Source: an uncultured Lachnospiraceae bacterium (GTDB lineage: Bacteria > Bacillota > Clostridia > Lachnospirales > Lachnospiraceae). From it: DNA of 30,394 nt. The notes beneath the pieces are model-generated. The model saw only the letters and a program-made list of their open reading frames with translations. It ran no database searches and was not told where the DNA came from. The DNA is taken from the NCBI GenBank assembly GCA_910586615.1, contig CAJUJP010000039.1, positions 1 through 30,394 of the forward strand. The letters run 5' to 3'. The position numbers and the translations under genes were made by a program. Of the stretch, positions 1-8,079 are shown in pieces (within the stretch, counting starts at the first letter, position 1; the number at the start of each line of letters is the position of its first letter).

Positions 1-563
1 GTGCAGAGTCCGGCCAGCACATCGGTATTACGATCAAGAACATGAGCACCAACGAATTGATCGGTAGTGCAGTAAAGAAGGGCACATCTTTTGGTACAGC
101 AAACGTTGAAGCAGAAGGCTCCGATGCTACTATGGGGTATGAAGAGGGTGATACCAATGCTCTGTCAACAGATATGCTTTCGAAGTTCTACACCTATGAT
201 ACTAGTAAGATTGTTGATACCGATAACAATAAGGCGCCTAATGCAACAAATGATATGGGCCTTGACGCAGCGCCTACAGCAGCAGACTTCGCAGCATTGA
301 ATGCATTCGCTAAGAGCGCGATCCAGGATGTATCCAAGCAGAGATCAGACCTTGGTGCGATCCAGAACAGACTTGAGCACACCATCAGCAACCTGGATAA
401 CATCGTAGAGAACACCACAGCTGCTGAGGCAGAGATCCGTGATACAGATATCGCTACTGAGATGGTTAGATATGCTAACAACAACATCTTACAGCAGGCA
501 GGTACATCTATGTTATCACAGGCAAATCAGTCCAACCAGCTGGCACTGTCCTTACTTGGCTAA
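1..563 (+). CDS. fliC: Flagellin, C-terminal part (5' end outside window)
   Basis: The frame is open from the first bases of the window, so this is the 3' end of a longer gene; the internal ATG at 42 is not a real start. The product is the flagellar filament subunit, exported through the flagellar type III system and polymerised outside the cell. The last ~85 residues are the classic flagellin C-terminal D0/D1 helix, with SDLGAIQNRLEHTISNL, the EIRDTDIATEMV segment and a terminal QLALSLLG. The preceding ~85 visible residues are the Thr/Ser-rich variable domain, where O-linked glycans are attached in glycosylated flagellins. A strong terminator follows 34 bases after the stop, so the gene probably ends its own transcript. 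The run of glycosyltransferase genes directly downstream suggests that this flagellin is their substrate (inference). Family identity is very secure; the gene symbol is by homology only. Confidence 0.95.
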   Translation, partial: AESGQHIGITIKNMSTNELIGSAVKKGTSFGTANVEAEGSDATMGYEEGDTNALSTDMLSKFYTYDTSKIVDTDNNKAPNATNDMGLDAAPTAADFAALNAFAKSAIQDVSKQRSDLGAIQNRLEHTISNLDNIVENTTAAEAEIRDTDIATEMVRYANNNILQQAGTSMLSQANQSNQLALSLLG

Positions 564-596
564 TACTGATTGTCGCAAATCATTGCAAAACTACCA

Positions 597-625
597 GGGG
601 ATTGGCATTGTCCAATCCCCTTTTT
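597..625 (+). terminator. Intrinsic terminator of the flagellin gene
   Basis: A perfect 9-bp stem, GGGGATTGG (597-605) with CCAATCCCC (612-620), has a 6-base loop and is followed by five T. It lies 34 bases after the flagellin stop codon. Confidence 0.9.
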
Positions 626-645
626 CATGGTAAAGGAAACTCTTT

Positions 646-706
646 CGCTTATTCGAGTCCGCGAAGCGGACCTCGCAAAGTTAATTTGCGAAGCAAATTT
701 ACTTTT
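646..706. repeat. Paired GCGAAGC-loop hairpins (dispersed repeat, copy 1)
   Basis: Two hairpins stand next to each other. In the first, GTCC GCGAAGC GGAC (657-671) is extended by CGA/TCG with one bulge. In the second, AATTTGC GAA GCAAATT (683-699) is extended by AAAG/CTTT. The lead-in GCTTATTCGA (647-656) recurs almost unchanged before a third GCGAAGC hairpin at 24470-24484, so this looks like a dispersed intergenic element. GCGAAGC is known to form an exceptionally stable DNA mini-hairpin. Function is unknown. Confidence 0.7.
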
Positions 707-805
707 GGTATTAGGAAATTTCTACAAAAGGTATTTTTAAGGCAGCAGAGGGATAGAGAATGGGATGCTCACCCGGCTGGCATTACAGAAAGGAATCGTA
801 ATCTT

Positions 806-1624
806 ATGGAAGATATGGTAAGCATTGTCGTTCCTACTTATAACAGGAGGAACGTGATAGAGCGGGCTGTTAACAGTATTTTGCGGCAGACATATCCGTT
901 CTTTGAGATCATTATTGTGGATGATGGATCTACAGACGGGACAGCCGATGTTATTGCAGGTATTCAGGATCAGAGGATCAGATATATTCCCTTGCAGGAA
1001 AATCAGGGAGTAGCACATGCCAGAAATACAGGGATACAGGAGGCAAAGTATGACTATATTGCATTTCTGGACAGCGATGATGAGTGGATGCCGGAGAAGC
1101 TGGAACTGCAGATGAAGAAGATGACAGATCCTTCCAATGAATTCGGACTGGTTTATTGCAGGATGGGCGGATTACATAGAGACGGCAAGCGCAGGTTTGT
1201 GTGTCCTCCGGAGGAATGGGTAAAGGAGATTCTGGAAGGAGACCTGTTTTATCCGCTGCTGGGACAGAATGTCATCGGAACGCCGGCAATGCTTGTGCGC
1301 CGGGAGTGTCTGGAGCAGACGGGAGGATTCAAGGAAAGCCTTCACTGTCTGGAAGACTGGGAACTGGTTCTGCGGATTGCCCGGAAGTTCAAGATCGGGT
1401 TTGTAGATCGGATTTTAGTGGAAGTATATAAATCGGAGGGCAGTGTTTCCTCGAATATACCATGGTATCTTATCACCAGATGTTATATGGTATCGCTTTA
1501 TCGGGCGGAGTTTACGAAAACAGGCATCCTTGAGAGAACAAAAGAAGAGATCCTGAAGGTTGCCCGGAATAATAATTTATATGAAGAAATTAAAGAACTG
1601 CTGACGAGAGACATTGAGTTGTAG
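806..1624 (+). CDS. Family 2 glycosyltransferase
   Basis: A 272-residue GT-A fold enzyme that would transfer a sugar from a nucleotide-sugar donor in the cytoplasm. It opens with MVSIVVPTYNRRNVIERAV. It carries IIIVDDGSTDGT for nucleotide binding, a DSDD metal-binding motif at residues 89-92, and LEDWE as the probable catalytic-base region. The start at 806 is chosen because AGAAAGGA lies 11 bases upstream; the frame is open further upstream, but that part crosses the terminator and hairpin repeats and is not protein-like. Its GT2 fold resembles the first domain of the large fusion at 8080-11100, which has the same leader spacing. The donor and acceptor are not predictable. Its place straight after flagellin suggests it may start or extend the flagellin glycan. 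Confidence 0.88.
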   Translation: MEDMVSIVVPTYNRRNVIERAVNSILRQTYPFFEIIIVDDGSTDGTADVIAGIQDQRIRYIPLQENQGVAHARNTGIQEAKYDYIAFLDSDDEWMPEKLELQMKKMTDPSNEFGLVYCRMGGLHRDGKRRFVCPPEEWVKEILEGDLFYPLLGQNVIGTPAMLVRRECLEQTGGFKESLHCLEDWELVLRIARKFKIGFVDRILVEVYKSEGSVSSNIPWYLITRCYMVSLYRAEFTKTGILERTKEEILKVARNNNLYEEIKELLTRDIEL

Positions 1625-1638
1625 TCAAAATGTCTCTC
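1606..1638. terminator. Stem-loop spanning the stop codon, between convergent genes
   Basis: A perfect 10-bp inverted repeat, GAGAGACATT (1606-1615) and AATGTCTCTC (1629-1638), encloses a 13-base loop that contains the TAG stop of the upstream GT2. No T-run follows on either strand, so its use as a terminator between the convergent genes is uncertain; it may instead act as a 3' stability hairpin. Confidence 0.4.
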
Positions 1639-1654
1639 CAATATACGAAAGGAC

Positions 1655-4069
1655 TTACAAAAGTTCACGCAGGCGGTTCAGCCATGTATGCTGTTTCGCC
1701 GCTTTTTCATAAGCAGCTTTCCTGATTGATTCAGCAAGGTCCTGATCGGACAGCAGGCTGTGTACGATCTGCGGCAGTTCTTCCAGGTGAGACAGGGAGA
1801 AGAATCTGATGTCTGCAGCGTCAGTGAAGTGCTCCCTTAAATATTCACTGTCATCAGTCAGAGACAGTGCACCTTGCAGCATGGCTTCAAAGATTCTTTC
1901 GCTTGCACCGTGCTTAAACCAGGCCATATGATTCAGTACGATCTTGCTTTCTTCCATCATGCCGATGCCTTCTTCGGGGGAGATTAATCCCTTGTGGAGA
2001 AAATTGGGATGCTGGAACAGACCTGATGTTTCCCAGCCGTTCCCGTATACGGTGACAGAAATTCCGGCATTTACAAGAATCTCCATGATTCTTGCGCGGA
2101 ATTTTGCGGTGGTGTTGACATCAATAAATCTGTATTTTTGTATCAGCAATTTCAACTCGGCATCTGAAAGAGAACGATCGGATGGCAGTATTCCAGCGAC
2201 TGCCTGCTCAAATGTCTTGTCAGGGTGGCACAGAAGTTCGCTTTCCAACTGTACGGCGAAAGCATCGTATTCCACATCATCGTGATATTTATAGCTTCCG
2301 ATGAAAAGAACATCAATTGGCCGTCCGGCAAAGGGTTTTAATGCCTCGTAAGGTTTGAGACGTTCTCCGGCAGTAGGCAGAAACCGGGCCTGGCGGACTT
2401 TCGGATAGAAACGTCTGGTGTATTCGGCATGGTACTGATCCGCACAGACAACAATTCCACTGGCGGGTGTGTTGTCCAGCGTATCAAAGTAGTACATGGG
2501 ATGATCTACCAGAATATTGTAACAGGGAACCTGCCAGAGATCCCACAGACTTTCTCCGGACTGCAGACGCATCTGGAAACAGGCGTTGTTGAAGACAAAG
2601 ACGCCGTCCAGTCCTTTTTTATGATAGGAAAAAAGGGCATTCATGCTTTCTTCAAAATGGAGCTTGTTGAAAAGCAGAACTTCGTGCCCCAGAGTCTGCA
2701 AGGCACGGCAGTACTGCTCCGAAATATAGTCCAGAATAGGAATCTCAGAGCCTGTAAATACGACAAAGCGCCTGGAAACGGTAGAAGATACAGTATTCGA
2801 AGCATAAATTTCCTGCAGAAACTGCTCATATTCGACGGCCATTTCATGCTGCCCCATACGGTGCATCGTGTCTGCAATATTTGACAGGGTCGTCGGATCA
2901 GTTTCATTCAGTGCCAGAGCCTCTTCTAAAAATGACAAAGATGTCATATAATTGCCGCGGCCGGTATAGATTTCCGCGAGACGGTTCAGCAGGCAGAGCG
3001 GGTTGTCTGCAAACTGAGGATAATTTTTCAGCATGTACAGAACCGCCGGGGAGGAGATACGGCAGTCAATGAGATAACTTAATTCCTCTTCTGTGGCAAT
3101 GCCGTCCCGGATATGTTCCAGGATTGTCAGAAGAAGGCGGAAATGTCTGAGCAGAACAGTAAGATCGCATGAAAATGACAGGAGTGTCGTGGTTTCGGCT
3201 TCCTGTTCGATGCGGCAGACATTGATGATATGTTCAATTGTTTTTATATCCTGATGGAAATCGGACATTTCCAGCGCCAGATCCGGTCTGCGGTCGAGAA
3301 CATCATTCAGGTGTGCACAGGCACCGTCAATGTCTTTGTTTTGTATATAGCTTTCCAGCGACTGCTTCAGCAGGATGGTTTCTGCTTTTTCCTGACTGAG
3401 CCCGAAGGGGCACTCATACCAGGAAAGGCTGTTATGTCTGATCCAGACAAACAGAAGCTGTTCGGACAGGAAACCGAAGACGCGTTTGTGGTAGTCGTCG
3501 TATCCGCTTGTGTCAATTCTTTGTTCCAATGCGGAAAACAGAGTGAACAGCCAGTCACAGTAGGCACAAAAGAGTGCCCTGGGGGCAACGAAGAGATTGC
3601 CCACATAGCAGATGTTGCTGCTGATGACAGCCTGAAAATCTTCATAATATTCCGGGTACAGTTCCTTGATCAAAATGCCGGTCTGTTCCAGGTTTCGGAT
3701 ATCATGGGCGCGTCCGTAGATTGTGCGGTAGTCATACTGCCCGGGCTGAGGTCTGGCAATGATGACATCATACTTTGACAGGATGTTAAGATATTCGGTT
3801 TCATTCATAAGGCCGCCGTCATCGTTCAGGAAGAAACGGCGGTAGTGGCATAGGCCCAGGTAATCAGTCCCGCAGTCATTCTTCCAGATCCAGTACAAGC
3901 CGGTGAGCTCGCTGTAGAAGGGATTTTTTTCAGAGATGTTGTCACCTGTGTCGTCACCCGTGTAACCATAGTCCGGATGAAAGGCGCGGCCTACCTGCAG
4001 CGGAACATAGATGTCATCCTCCGGTGGGGTAAAGGGTACATGAGTGATTGTATAGATACGAATTGACAT
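1655..4069 (-). CDS. Fusion: DUF4422 glycosyltransferase, helical middle, CgeB/GT1-like C-terminus
   Basis: An 804-residue soluble protein. Residues ~1-230 match the DUF4422 type seen in surface-polysaccharide clusters, including the signature LGLCHYRRFF and YDVIIARP. Residues ~240-440 are helical and TPR-like (NRLAEIYTGRGNYMTSLSFL, LSNIADTMHRMGQHEMAVEY). Residues ~450-804 form a GT-B domain of the DUF3880/CgeB kind, with DVLFIGSYKY, the GNGWE segment and GASERIFEAMLQGALSLTDD near the donor site. Two glycosyltransferase modules joined by a repeat region suggest one polypeptide that adds two successive sugars (inference). The start at 4069 has AAAGGA seven bases upstream, and the protein begins IRIYTITH as usual for the family; the open frame extends 12 codons further without a ribosome site. 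The gene points against its neighbours and is monocistronic. Confidence 0.85.
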   Translation of the reverse strand: MSIRIYTITHVPFTPPEDDIYVPLQVGRAFHPDYGYTGDDTGDNISEKNPFYSELTGLYWIWKNDCGTDYLGLCHYRRFFLNDDGGLMNETEYLNILSKYDVIIARPQPGQYDYRTIYGRAHDIRNLEQTGILIKELYPEYYEDFQAVISSNICYVGNLFVAPRALFCAYCDWLFTLFSALEQRIDTSGYDDYHKRVFGFLSEQLLFVWIRHNSLSWYECPFGLSQEKAETILLKQSLESYIQNKDIDGACAHLNDVLDRRPDLALEMSDFHQDIKTIEHIINVCRIEQEAETTTLLSFSCDLTVLLRHFRLLLTILEHIRDGIATEEELSYLIDCRISSPAVLYMLKNYPQFADNPLCLLNRLAEIYTGRGNYMTSLSFLEEALALNETDPTTLSNIADTMHRMGQHEMAVEYEQFLQEIYASNTVSSTVSRRFVVFTGSEIPILDYISEQYCRALQTLGHEVLLFNKLHFEESMNALFSYHKKGLDGVFVFNNACFQMRLQSGESLWDLWQVPCYNILVDHPMYYFDTLDNTPASGIVVCADQYHAEYTRRFYPKVRQARFLPTAGERLKPYEALKPFAGRPIDVLFIGSYKYHDDVEYDAFAVQLESELLCHPDKTFEQAVAGILPSDRSLSDAELKLLIQKYRFIDVNTTAKFRARIMEILVNAGISVTVYGNGWETSGLFQHPNFLHKGLISPEEGIGMMEESKIVLNHMAWFKHGASERIFEAMLQGALSLTDDSEYLREHFTDAADIRFFSLSHLEELPQIVHSLLSDQDLAESIRKAAYEKAAKQHTWLNRLRELL

Positions 4070-4123
4070 AGGGTATCCTTTCCGGCCTGTTATAGTTTGC
4101 AGCACCTCATTCAGGCATTCGTG

Positions 4124-4297
4124 GTAATGAGAAATGGTTACTGTTCACACCCGCACCATGCACTTGCTGCATGGTGTCGGAGCCAGCGCCAAAATGCCTG
4201 TTTTTTGGCATTTTGTGTGCATCATCGTTGCAATTCACACTGGATAACCGTAAATTAATGCGAAATCTGGCATAGGTGTGAATTGTAACGAGAAATG
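4124..4297. repeat. Structured, possibly mobile, non-coding element
   Basis: The 331-base gap between divergent genes (4070-4400) is mostly filled by this element. A 13-bp near-perfect direct repeat, GTAAYGAGAAATG, bounds it at 4124-4136 and 4285-4297. Inside are three stem-loops: CACCATGCA/TGCATGGTG (4154-4162/4168-4176), CAAAATGCC/GGCATTTTG (4190-4198/4207-4215), and a 15-bp stem CGTTGCAATTCACAC/GTGTGAATTGTAACG (4226-4240/4276-4290). The GTTACTGTTCACACC stretch at 4137 is also nearly complementary to the right end. No coding capacity is seen. A MITE-like or dispersed structural repeat is the best guess; the family is not identified. Confidence 0.6.
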
Positions 4298-4300
4298 TAT

Positions 4301-4329
4301 TTTACATTTGTGCATTCTTTATATTATAC
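4301..4329 (+). promoter_or_regulatory. Probable sigma-A promoter for the plus-strand glycosylation genes
   Basis: TTTACA (4301-4306) and TTATAC (4324-4329) are 17 bp apart, about 70 bases before the start at 4401. A short AT-rich hairpin built on CTATG/CATAG lies in the predicted 5' leader. Confidence 0.5.
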
Positions 4330-4400
4330 TGAAATAAGGCTATGGTAAGATAGTATCATAGTTTTACAGCAAATTAAACTTTAAATTGGAGAAGTTATCG

Positions 4401-5579
4401 ATGAAGATTTTATATGTATACGGAATGGCAAAAACGAAGGACATTCCGGTAACGCTGCGGAAAATGGGATATCACGTGGAGGAGTATGCCAGGATACAGG
4501 ATAACTCGATCCTGAACGATACGGAGGTTGAGGAACTTGTGACGTATTGCAGGCGTCACCGGATTACCCATCTGATGTCCATTCATCTGATCTATAATCT
4601 TGCATTGGCGGCGGACCAGGCCGGAATCAAGTATGTTTCGGTCATATGGGATGCGCCTTATGTGAAAATATATTCGCCTTTCGGCAGGATGGAGAGCAGC
4701 TGGTTTTCCGTATTCGATAAGCTTGACGAGGAGAGGTTTCGGAAAGCAGGCATTCCCCATACCCTGTATCAGCCGCTGGCGGTTCACAAAACCGATGTGC
4801 TGGCATGGAACAGGGAAGCGGCAGTGAAGTTAAAAGGAAAATATATCAACGATATCTGCTTTGTGGGCAGTCTGTACGAGGATAATCTGTTTGACCAGCG
4901 TGTGCGGAACATGCCACAGGTCATATTTGATTACTTTAACAGTATTTTTGAGGAAGCGGCTTTTCACTGGGACGGCGTCAACAGAACCTATGGAAAGACA
5001 AGCCCGGATATTTTGCGGGTTATGGAAATGACGAGTCCGGATTTTCATGTGGATAACCGGTTTGACATTGATGATGTACAGATATTTGAACGGCTCTATC
5101 TGATCCGGAAAATTGCCAATATCGAGAGGATCGGCATACTGAGTACGCTGGCCGAGGAGTATTCTGTGGTACTGCATACCGGCAGCGAGGTGAAGCCGGA
5201 ACTGTTGGGTAATGTGGAAGTCAGGCTTCCGGTGCGGCCGGGAAAGGACGCAACAGTTGTTTATGCAGGCAGCAAGATCAATTTGAACATTTCCTTGAAA
5301 GGTATTGAGGGGGGGACACCTCAGAGAATTATGGATATTATAGGCGCCGGCGGATTCATGTTGAGCAATTACTGCGAGGAGACGGCGGAATTGTTTGAGG
5401 AGGGCCGGGAGATCGCCATGTTCCGGACACCGGAGGAATTGTTCGAGAAAGTGGAATATTATCTGACCCATGACGAAGAGCGGCAGCGGATCGCCAGGGC
5501 GGGCTGTGATAAGGTGTTGAACTGTTATACTTATGAAAAGAAGCTGAAGAGGCTGTTAGAGTGGGTGGAAGGAGAGTAA
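4401..5579 (+). CDS. CgeB/DUF3880-type glycosyltransferase (paralogue 1)
   Basis: A 392-residue soluble GT-B protein. The N-terminal half (MKILYVYGM, residues ~1-140) is the DUF3880-like acceptor domain, which monitors VIWDAPYVKIYSP. The C-terminal half has DICFVGSLYEDN, then KINLNISLKGIEGGTPQR and IMDIIGAGGFMLSNY, the donor-binding region of the Glyco_trans_1_2 family to which spore protein CgeB belongs. The start at 4401 is preferred over the upstream in-frame TTG at 4386 because GGAGAAG sits directly before it and both paralogues begin MKIL. Similar proteins are encoded at 11298-12527 and 13700-14905, and as the C-terminal domain of the fusion at 1655-4069. It is first in a plus-strand run reaching 12527. 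Sugar specificity is unknown. Confidence 0.85.
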   Translation: MKILYVYGMAKTKDIPVTLRKMGYHVEEYARIQDNSILNDTEVEELVTYCRRHRITHLMSIHLIYNLALAADQAGIKYVSVIWDAPYVKIYSPFGRMESSWFSVFDKLDEERFRKAGIPHTLYQPLAVHKTDVLAWNREAAVKLKGKYINDICFVGSLYEDNLFDQRVRNMPQVIFDYFNSIFEEAAFHWDGVNRTYGKTSPDILRVMEMTSPDFHVDNRFDIDDVQIFERLYLIRKIANIERIGILSTLAEEYSVVLHTGSEVKPELLGNVEVRLPVRPGKDATVVYAGSKINLNISLKGIEGGTPQRIMDIIGAGGFMLSNYCEETAELFEEGREIAMFRTPEELFEKVEYYLTHDEERQRIARAGCDKVLNCYTYEKKLKRLLEWVEGE

Positions 5580-5654
5580 CCGGAAAAAGTAATTCCGCAG
5601 GAGGATGCCAGCTTCGGAGCGGTATCGGAAAACGGACTGAAAAGGTGAAAGTGT

Positions 5655-6713
5655 ATGAAAAAAGTCAGTGTGGTAGTGGCTTGCTATAATGCTTCTTATT
5701 ATCTGGAAAAGTGTGTTGACCATTTACTGGCCCAGACCATCGGACTGGAAAATATGGAGATCATACTTGTGGATGATGCATCTGTGGACGACGGGGCAAC
5801 ACTTGACATTATTATGAAATATGAACGGGAGTTTCCGGATGTGGTCATGGCCATTCCGCTGGAAGAAAATATGAAACAGGGCGGCGCAAGGAATGTCGGC
5901 ATTTTTTATGCCGGAGGCGAGTATCTGATGTTCTGCGATGCCGATGACTGGCTGATGCCGGAGGCGCTGGAACATTTGTATGATGCGGCAAAGGAACAGG
6001 ATGCGGATGTGGTGGAATGCAGAATCATGGACGTGACGGATCACAGGATCGAGATTGACGATATTGAAACCGGACCGGACAGTGTTCTGCTGGAACTGGA
6101 CACGGAGAAAAAGCGAAAAGAATTTTTGATAAGAATGGATAAAAAATTGTCATTGGGTTCACAGAAAAAGCTGTACCGCCTTTCAATGTTGAAGGATCAT
6201 GAGATACGGTTTGCCGAGCATCTGATCTTTGAGGAACCGTCCTTTGTTGTCCCGGTGCGGCTGGCGGAAAAGAGACATTATTTTCTGGACGAGGCTTTGT
6301 ATATTTGTTTTCTTTCACCAGATAGCTCTATGCGCGGAGAATGGGGAACGCATAAATGGGATAACAGGAAAGTATGGATCATTTTGCTGGAGAATCTGAA
6401 ACAAAATGGTTTGTTTGAAAAGTATTACGCAGAAATAGAGTATTTATACATGATAAGCTGTCTGAAAACAACCTTGCGAACCTGGGGACAGAAGGGGTAT
6501 ACCGTAACGGTACAGGAGATGCAGGAACAGGTGGACACAGTAAAACATTATTTTCCCCATGCATCAGAAAACCAGTATCTTGTGGGGCAGGGGAAATGGG
6601 AAGAATTTCTGGCAACGGTGGTTAGAATAGAGATCACGGAAGAAAGTATGGCAGTCGTAAATCAGATGTTGAGGAAATTTGTATGTGTGGAGCAAAAACG
6701 GAGAAACAGGTAG
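5655..6713 (+). CDS. Family 2 glycosyltransferase
   Basis: A 352-residue GT-A enzyme opening with KKVSVVVACYNASYYLEKCV. It has IILVDDASVDDG and a DADD metal-binding motif at residues 95-98 (LMFCDADDWLMPEAL). The region around LIFEEPSFVVP probably corresponds to the catalytic Asp/Glu segment. The C-terminal ~120 residues are helical and include a Tyr-rich stretch typical of wall/teichoic-type GT2 enzymes. The ATG at 5655 follows AAAAGGTGAAAG. The 3' end overlaps the next gene by 31 bases, which argues for translational coupling within one operon. No membrane helices are evident. Donor and acceptor are unknown. Confidence 0.87.
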   Translation: MKKVSVVVACYNASYYLEKCVDHLLAQTIGLENMEIILVDDASVDDGATLDIIMKYEREFPDVVMAIPLEENMKQGGARNVGIFYAGGEYLMFCDADDWLMPEALEHLYDAAKEQDADVVECRIMDVTDHRIEIDDIETGPDSVLLELDTEKKRKEFLIRMDKKLSLGSQKKLYRLSMLKDHEIRFAEHLIFEEPSFVVPVRLAEKRHYFLDEALYICFLSPDSSMRGEWGTHKWDNRKVWIILLENLKQNGLFEKYYAEIEYLYMISCLKTTLRTWGQKGYTVTVQEMQEQVDTVKHYFPHASENQYLVGQGKWEEFLATVVRIEITEESMAVVNQMLRKFVCVEQKRRNR

Positions 6714-8014
6714 GCGGACATGTGCCCTGTGCAGAAGAAGCATGGGAGAGAGAAGGGACATACAGGGAAGCAGCCGGAGGTGGAGAGCAGGCAGAAGATG
6801 CAGGAATGGAACAGATAGAAGACGGCAGACAGGAGCGCAGCCGGAAGATTCTGGATTTCAAACAGAAGGTAGACAGGATGCTTGCCGCAAAAGAATACGA
6901 TAAAATCAAGCCTCTGCTGCTTTCTGATAAGGATGTGACAGAGCATGATAACGATCTGTCCATGGTCTGTTACCTGTGCACCATCTACGAACGGGAACGG
7001 GAAGCCGGGGCAGCCACGATCTTTGACAAAGTATCCGGTATGGATTCGCTGCTGGAACGTTATACAGCCCTGAAGTTTTATCTGAGAAGAATTGACTTTG
7101 ATGTGATGGACGATATGGAAATGTTCTATCAGTTTCTTTCGGTGAATCAGGTTTCTTCCCATGAACTGCTGCGGGTCATGGATTTCAGCGTTGTACATCG
7201 GGAAAAGGTTCTGCAGGCCATCGGAGGCGGTGCTGCGCCTGAAGATACTGCAACCGCTGAATCAGCGGCGCATGTTGCAGCGGGGCCTGAACAGACAGGG
7301 GAAGCGGACAGGGCAGCAGATACGATAGCAGATACGATAGCAGATACAGAGGATGCCGGCCGGATCTGCTTTATCATCTGTACTAACAATGATCTCTATG
7401 CGCAGGAGTGCATTTATTATATTAATCATCTGACGGTGCCTGACGGGATGCAGGTGGAGATTCTGACGGTGGAAGAGGCGAAGTCGCTGACAGCCGCATA
7501 CAATGAGGCGATGCAGTGTTCTGATGCAAAGTATAAGGTCTATCTTCATCATGACACTTTTATCATCAACCCTGACTTTATCGGAGACTGTCTAGCATTT
7601 TTCAGGAAATATCCACAGGCGGGTATGCTGGGTAATGTGGGTGTGGAGAAGATGCCTGCTTCGGGGGTGATGTGGGACGCGGATCGCTACGGTATGCTGT
7701 ATGAACAGCACATTTATGAGACGGCGCTGCTGGCCAATGCGCTGCCTTCTGATCTGGAATATCTGGGGGCGGAGGCAGTAGACGGATTCCTCATGGTCAC
7801 TCAGTATGACATTCCCTGGCGGGAGGATCTTTTTACGGGATGGGATTTCTATGACTGCTCCCAGAGCATGGAGTTCATCAGAGCAGGATATCAGGTGGCG
7901 GTGCCGCAGATGAAGAAGCCCTGGTGTGTACACGACTGCGGCTTTATCAATCTGACGTGTTACGATGACGAGAAAAAGAAATACATAGAGGAATATTTAA
8001 AAGACAGAGTGTAA
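6683..8014 (+). CDS. Glyco_tranf_2_5-type glycosyltransferase with acidic, low-complexity N-terminus
   Basis: A 443-residue protein. The C-terminal ~220 residues resemble the Glyco_tranf_2_5 (STREFT-like) family, with ICFIICTNNDLYAQEC, YKVYLHHDTFIINPDF, AVDGFLMVTQYDIPW, TGWDFYDCSQSMEF and KPWCVHDCG. The HHD motif probably takes the place of the usual DxD metal site. The first ~55 residues come from purine-rich, Gly/Glu-rich low-complexity DNA and look like a recently added or weakly constrained extension. Residues ~60-185 are helical. A linker around residue 215 contains a perfect 12-bp tandem repeat encoding ADTI units. The gene overlaps the preceding GT2 by 31 bases, and the next gene follows within 65 bases. 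An internal start further down is possible. Confidence 0.8.
   Translation: MCGAKTEKQVGGHVPCAEEAWEREGTYREAAGGGEQAEDAGMEQIEDGRQERSRKILDFKQKVDRMLAAKEYDKIKPLLLSDKDVTEHDNDLSMVCYLCTIYEREREAGAATIFDKVSGMDSLLERYTALKFYLRRIDFDVMDDMEMFYQFLSVNQVSSHELLRVMDFSVVHREKVLQAIGGGAAPEDTATAESAAHVAAGPEQTGEADRAADTIADTIADTEDAGRICFIICTNNDLYAQECIYYINHLTVPDGMQVEILTVEEAKSLTAAYNEAMQCSDAKYKVYLHHDTFIINPDFIGDCLAFFRKYPQAGMLGNVGVEKMPASGVMWDADRYGMLYEQHIYETALLANALPSDLEYLGAEAVDGFLMVTQYDIPWREDLFTGWDFYDCSQSMEFIRAGYQVAVPQMKKPWCVHDCGFINLTCYDDEKKKYIEEYLKDRV
7316..7347 (+). repeat. 12-bp in-frame tandem repeat in a linker
   Basis: GCAGATACGATA occurs at 7316-7327 and 7328-7339, with a partial third copy to 7347, encoding ADTIADTIADT. 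The unit is a multiple of three, so slippage changes linker length without breaking the frame. Confidence 0.8.
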
Positions 8015-8079
8015 GGGTGAAGCCGGCAGAGCAAAAACAGGCAGACAGGGCTGGAATGGCAGAAAGGATCAGTTTATAC

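Noticed and set aside
42..563. Complete short flagellin starting at ATG 42
   Set aside because: The frame is open to the window edge and no ribosome site precedes the ATG; the gene is cut by the window.
4070..4400. Riboswitch in the divergent gap
   Set aside because: The stems do not fit any aptamer I can recognise, and the flanking direct repeats point to an inserted element.
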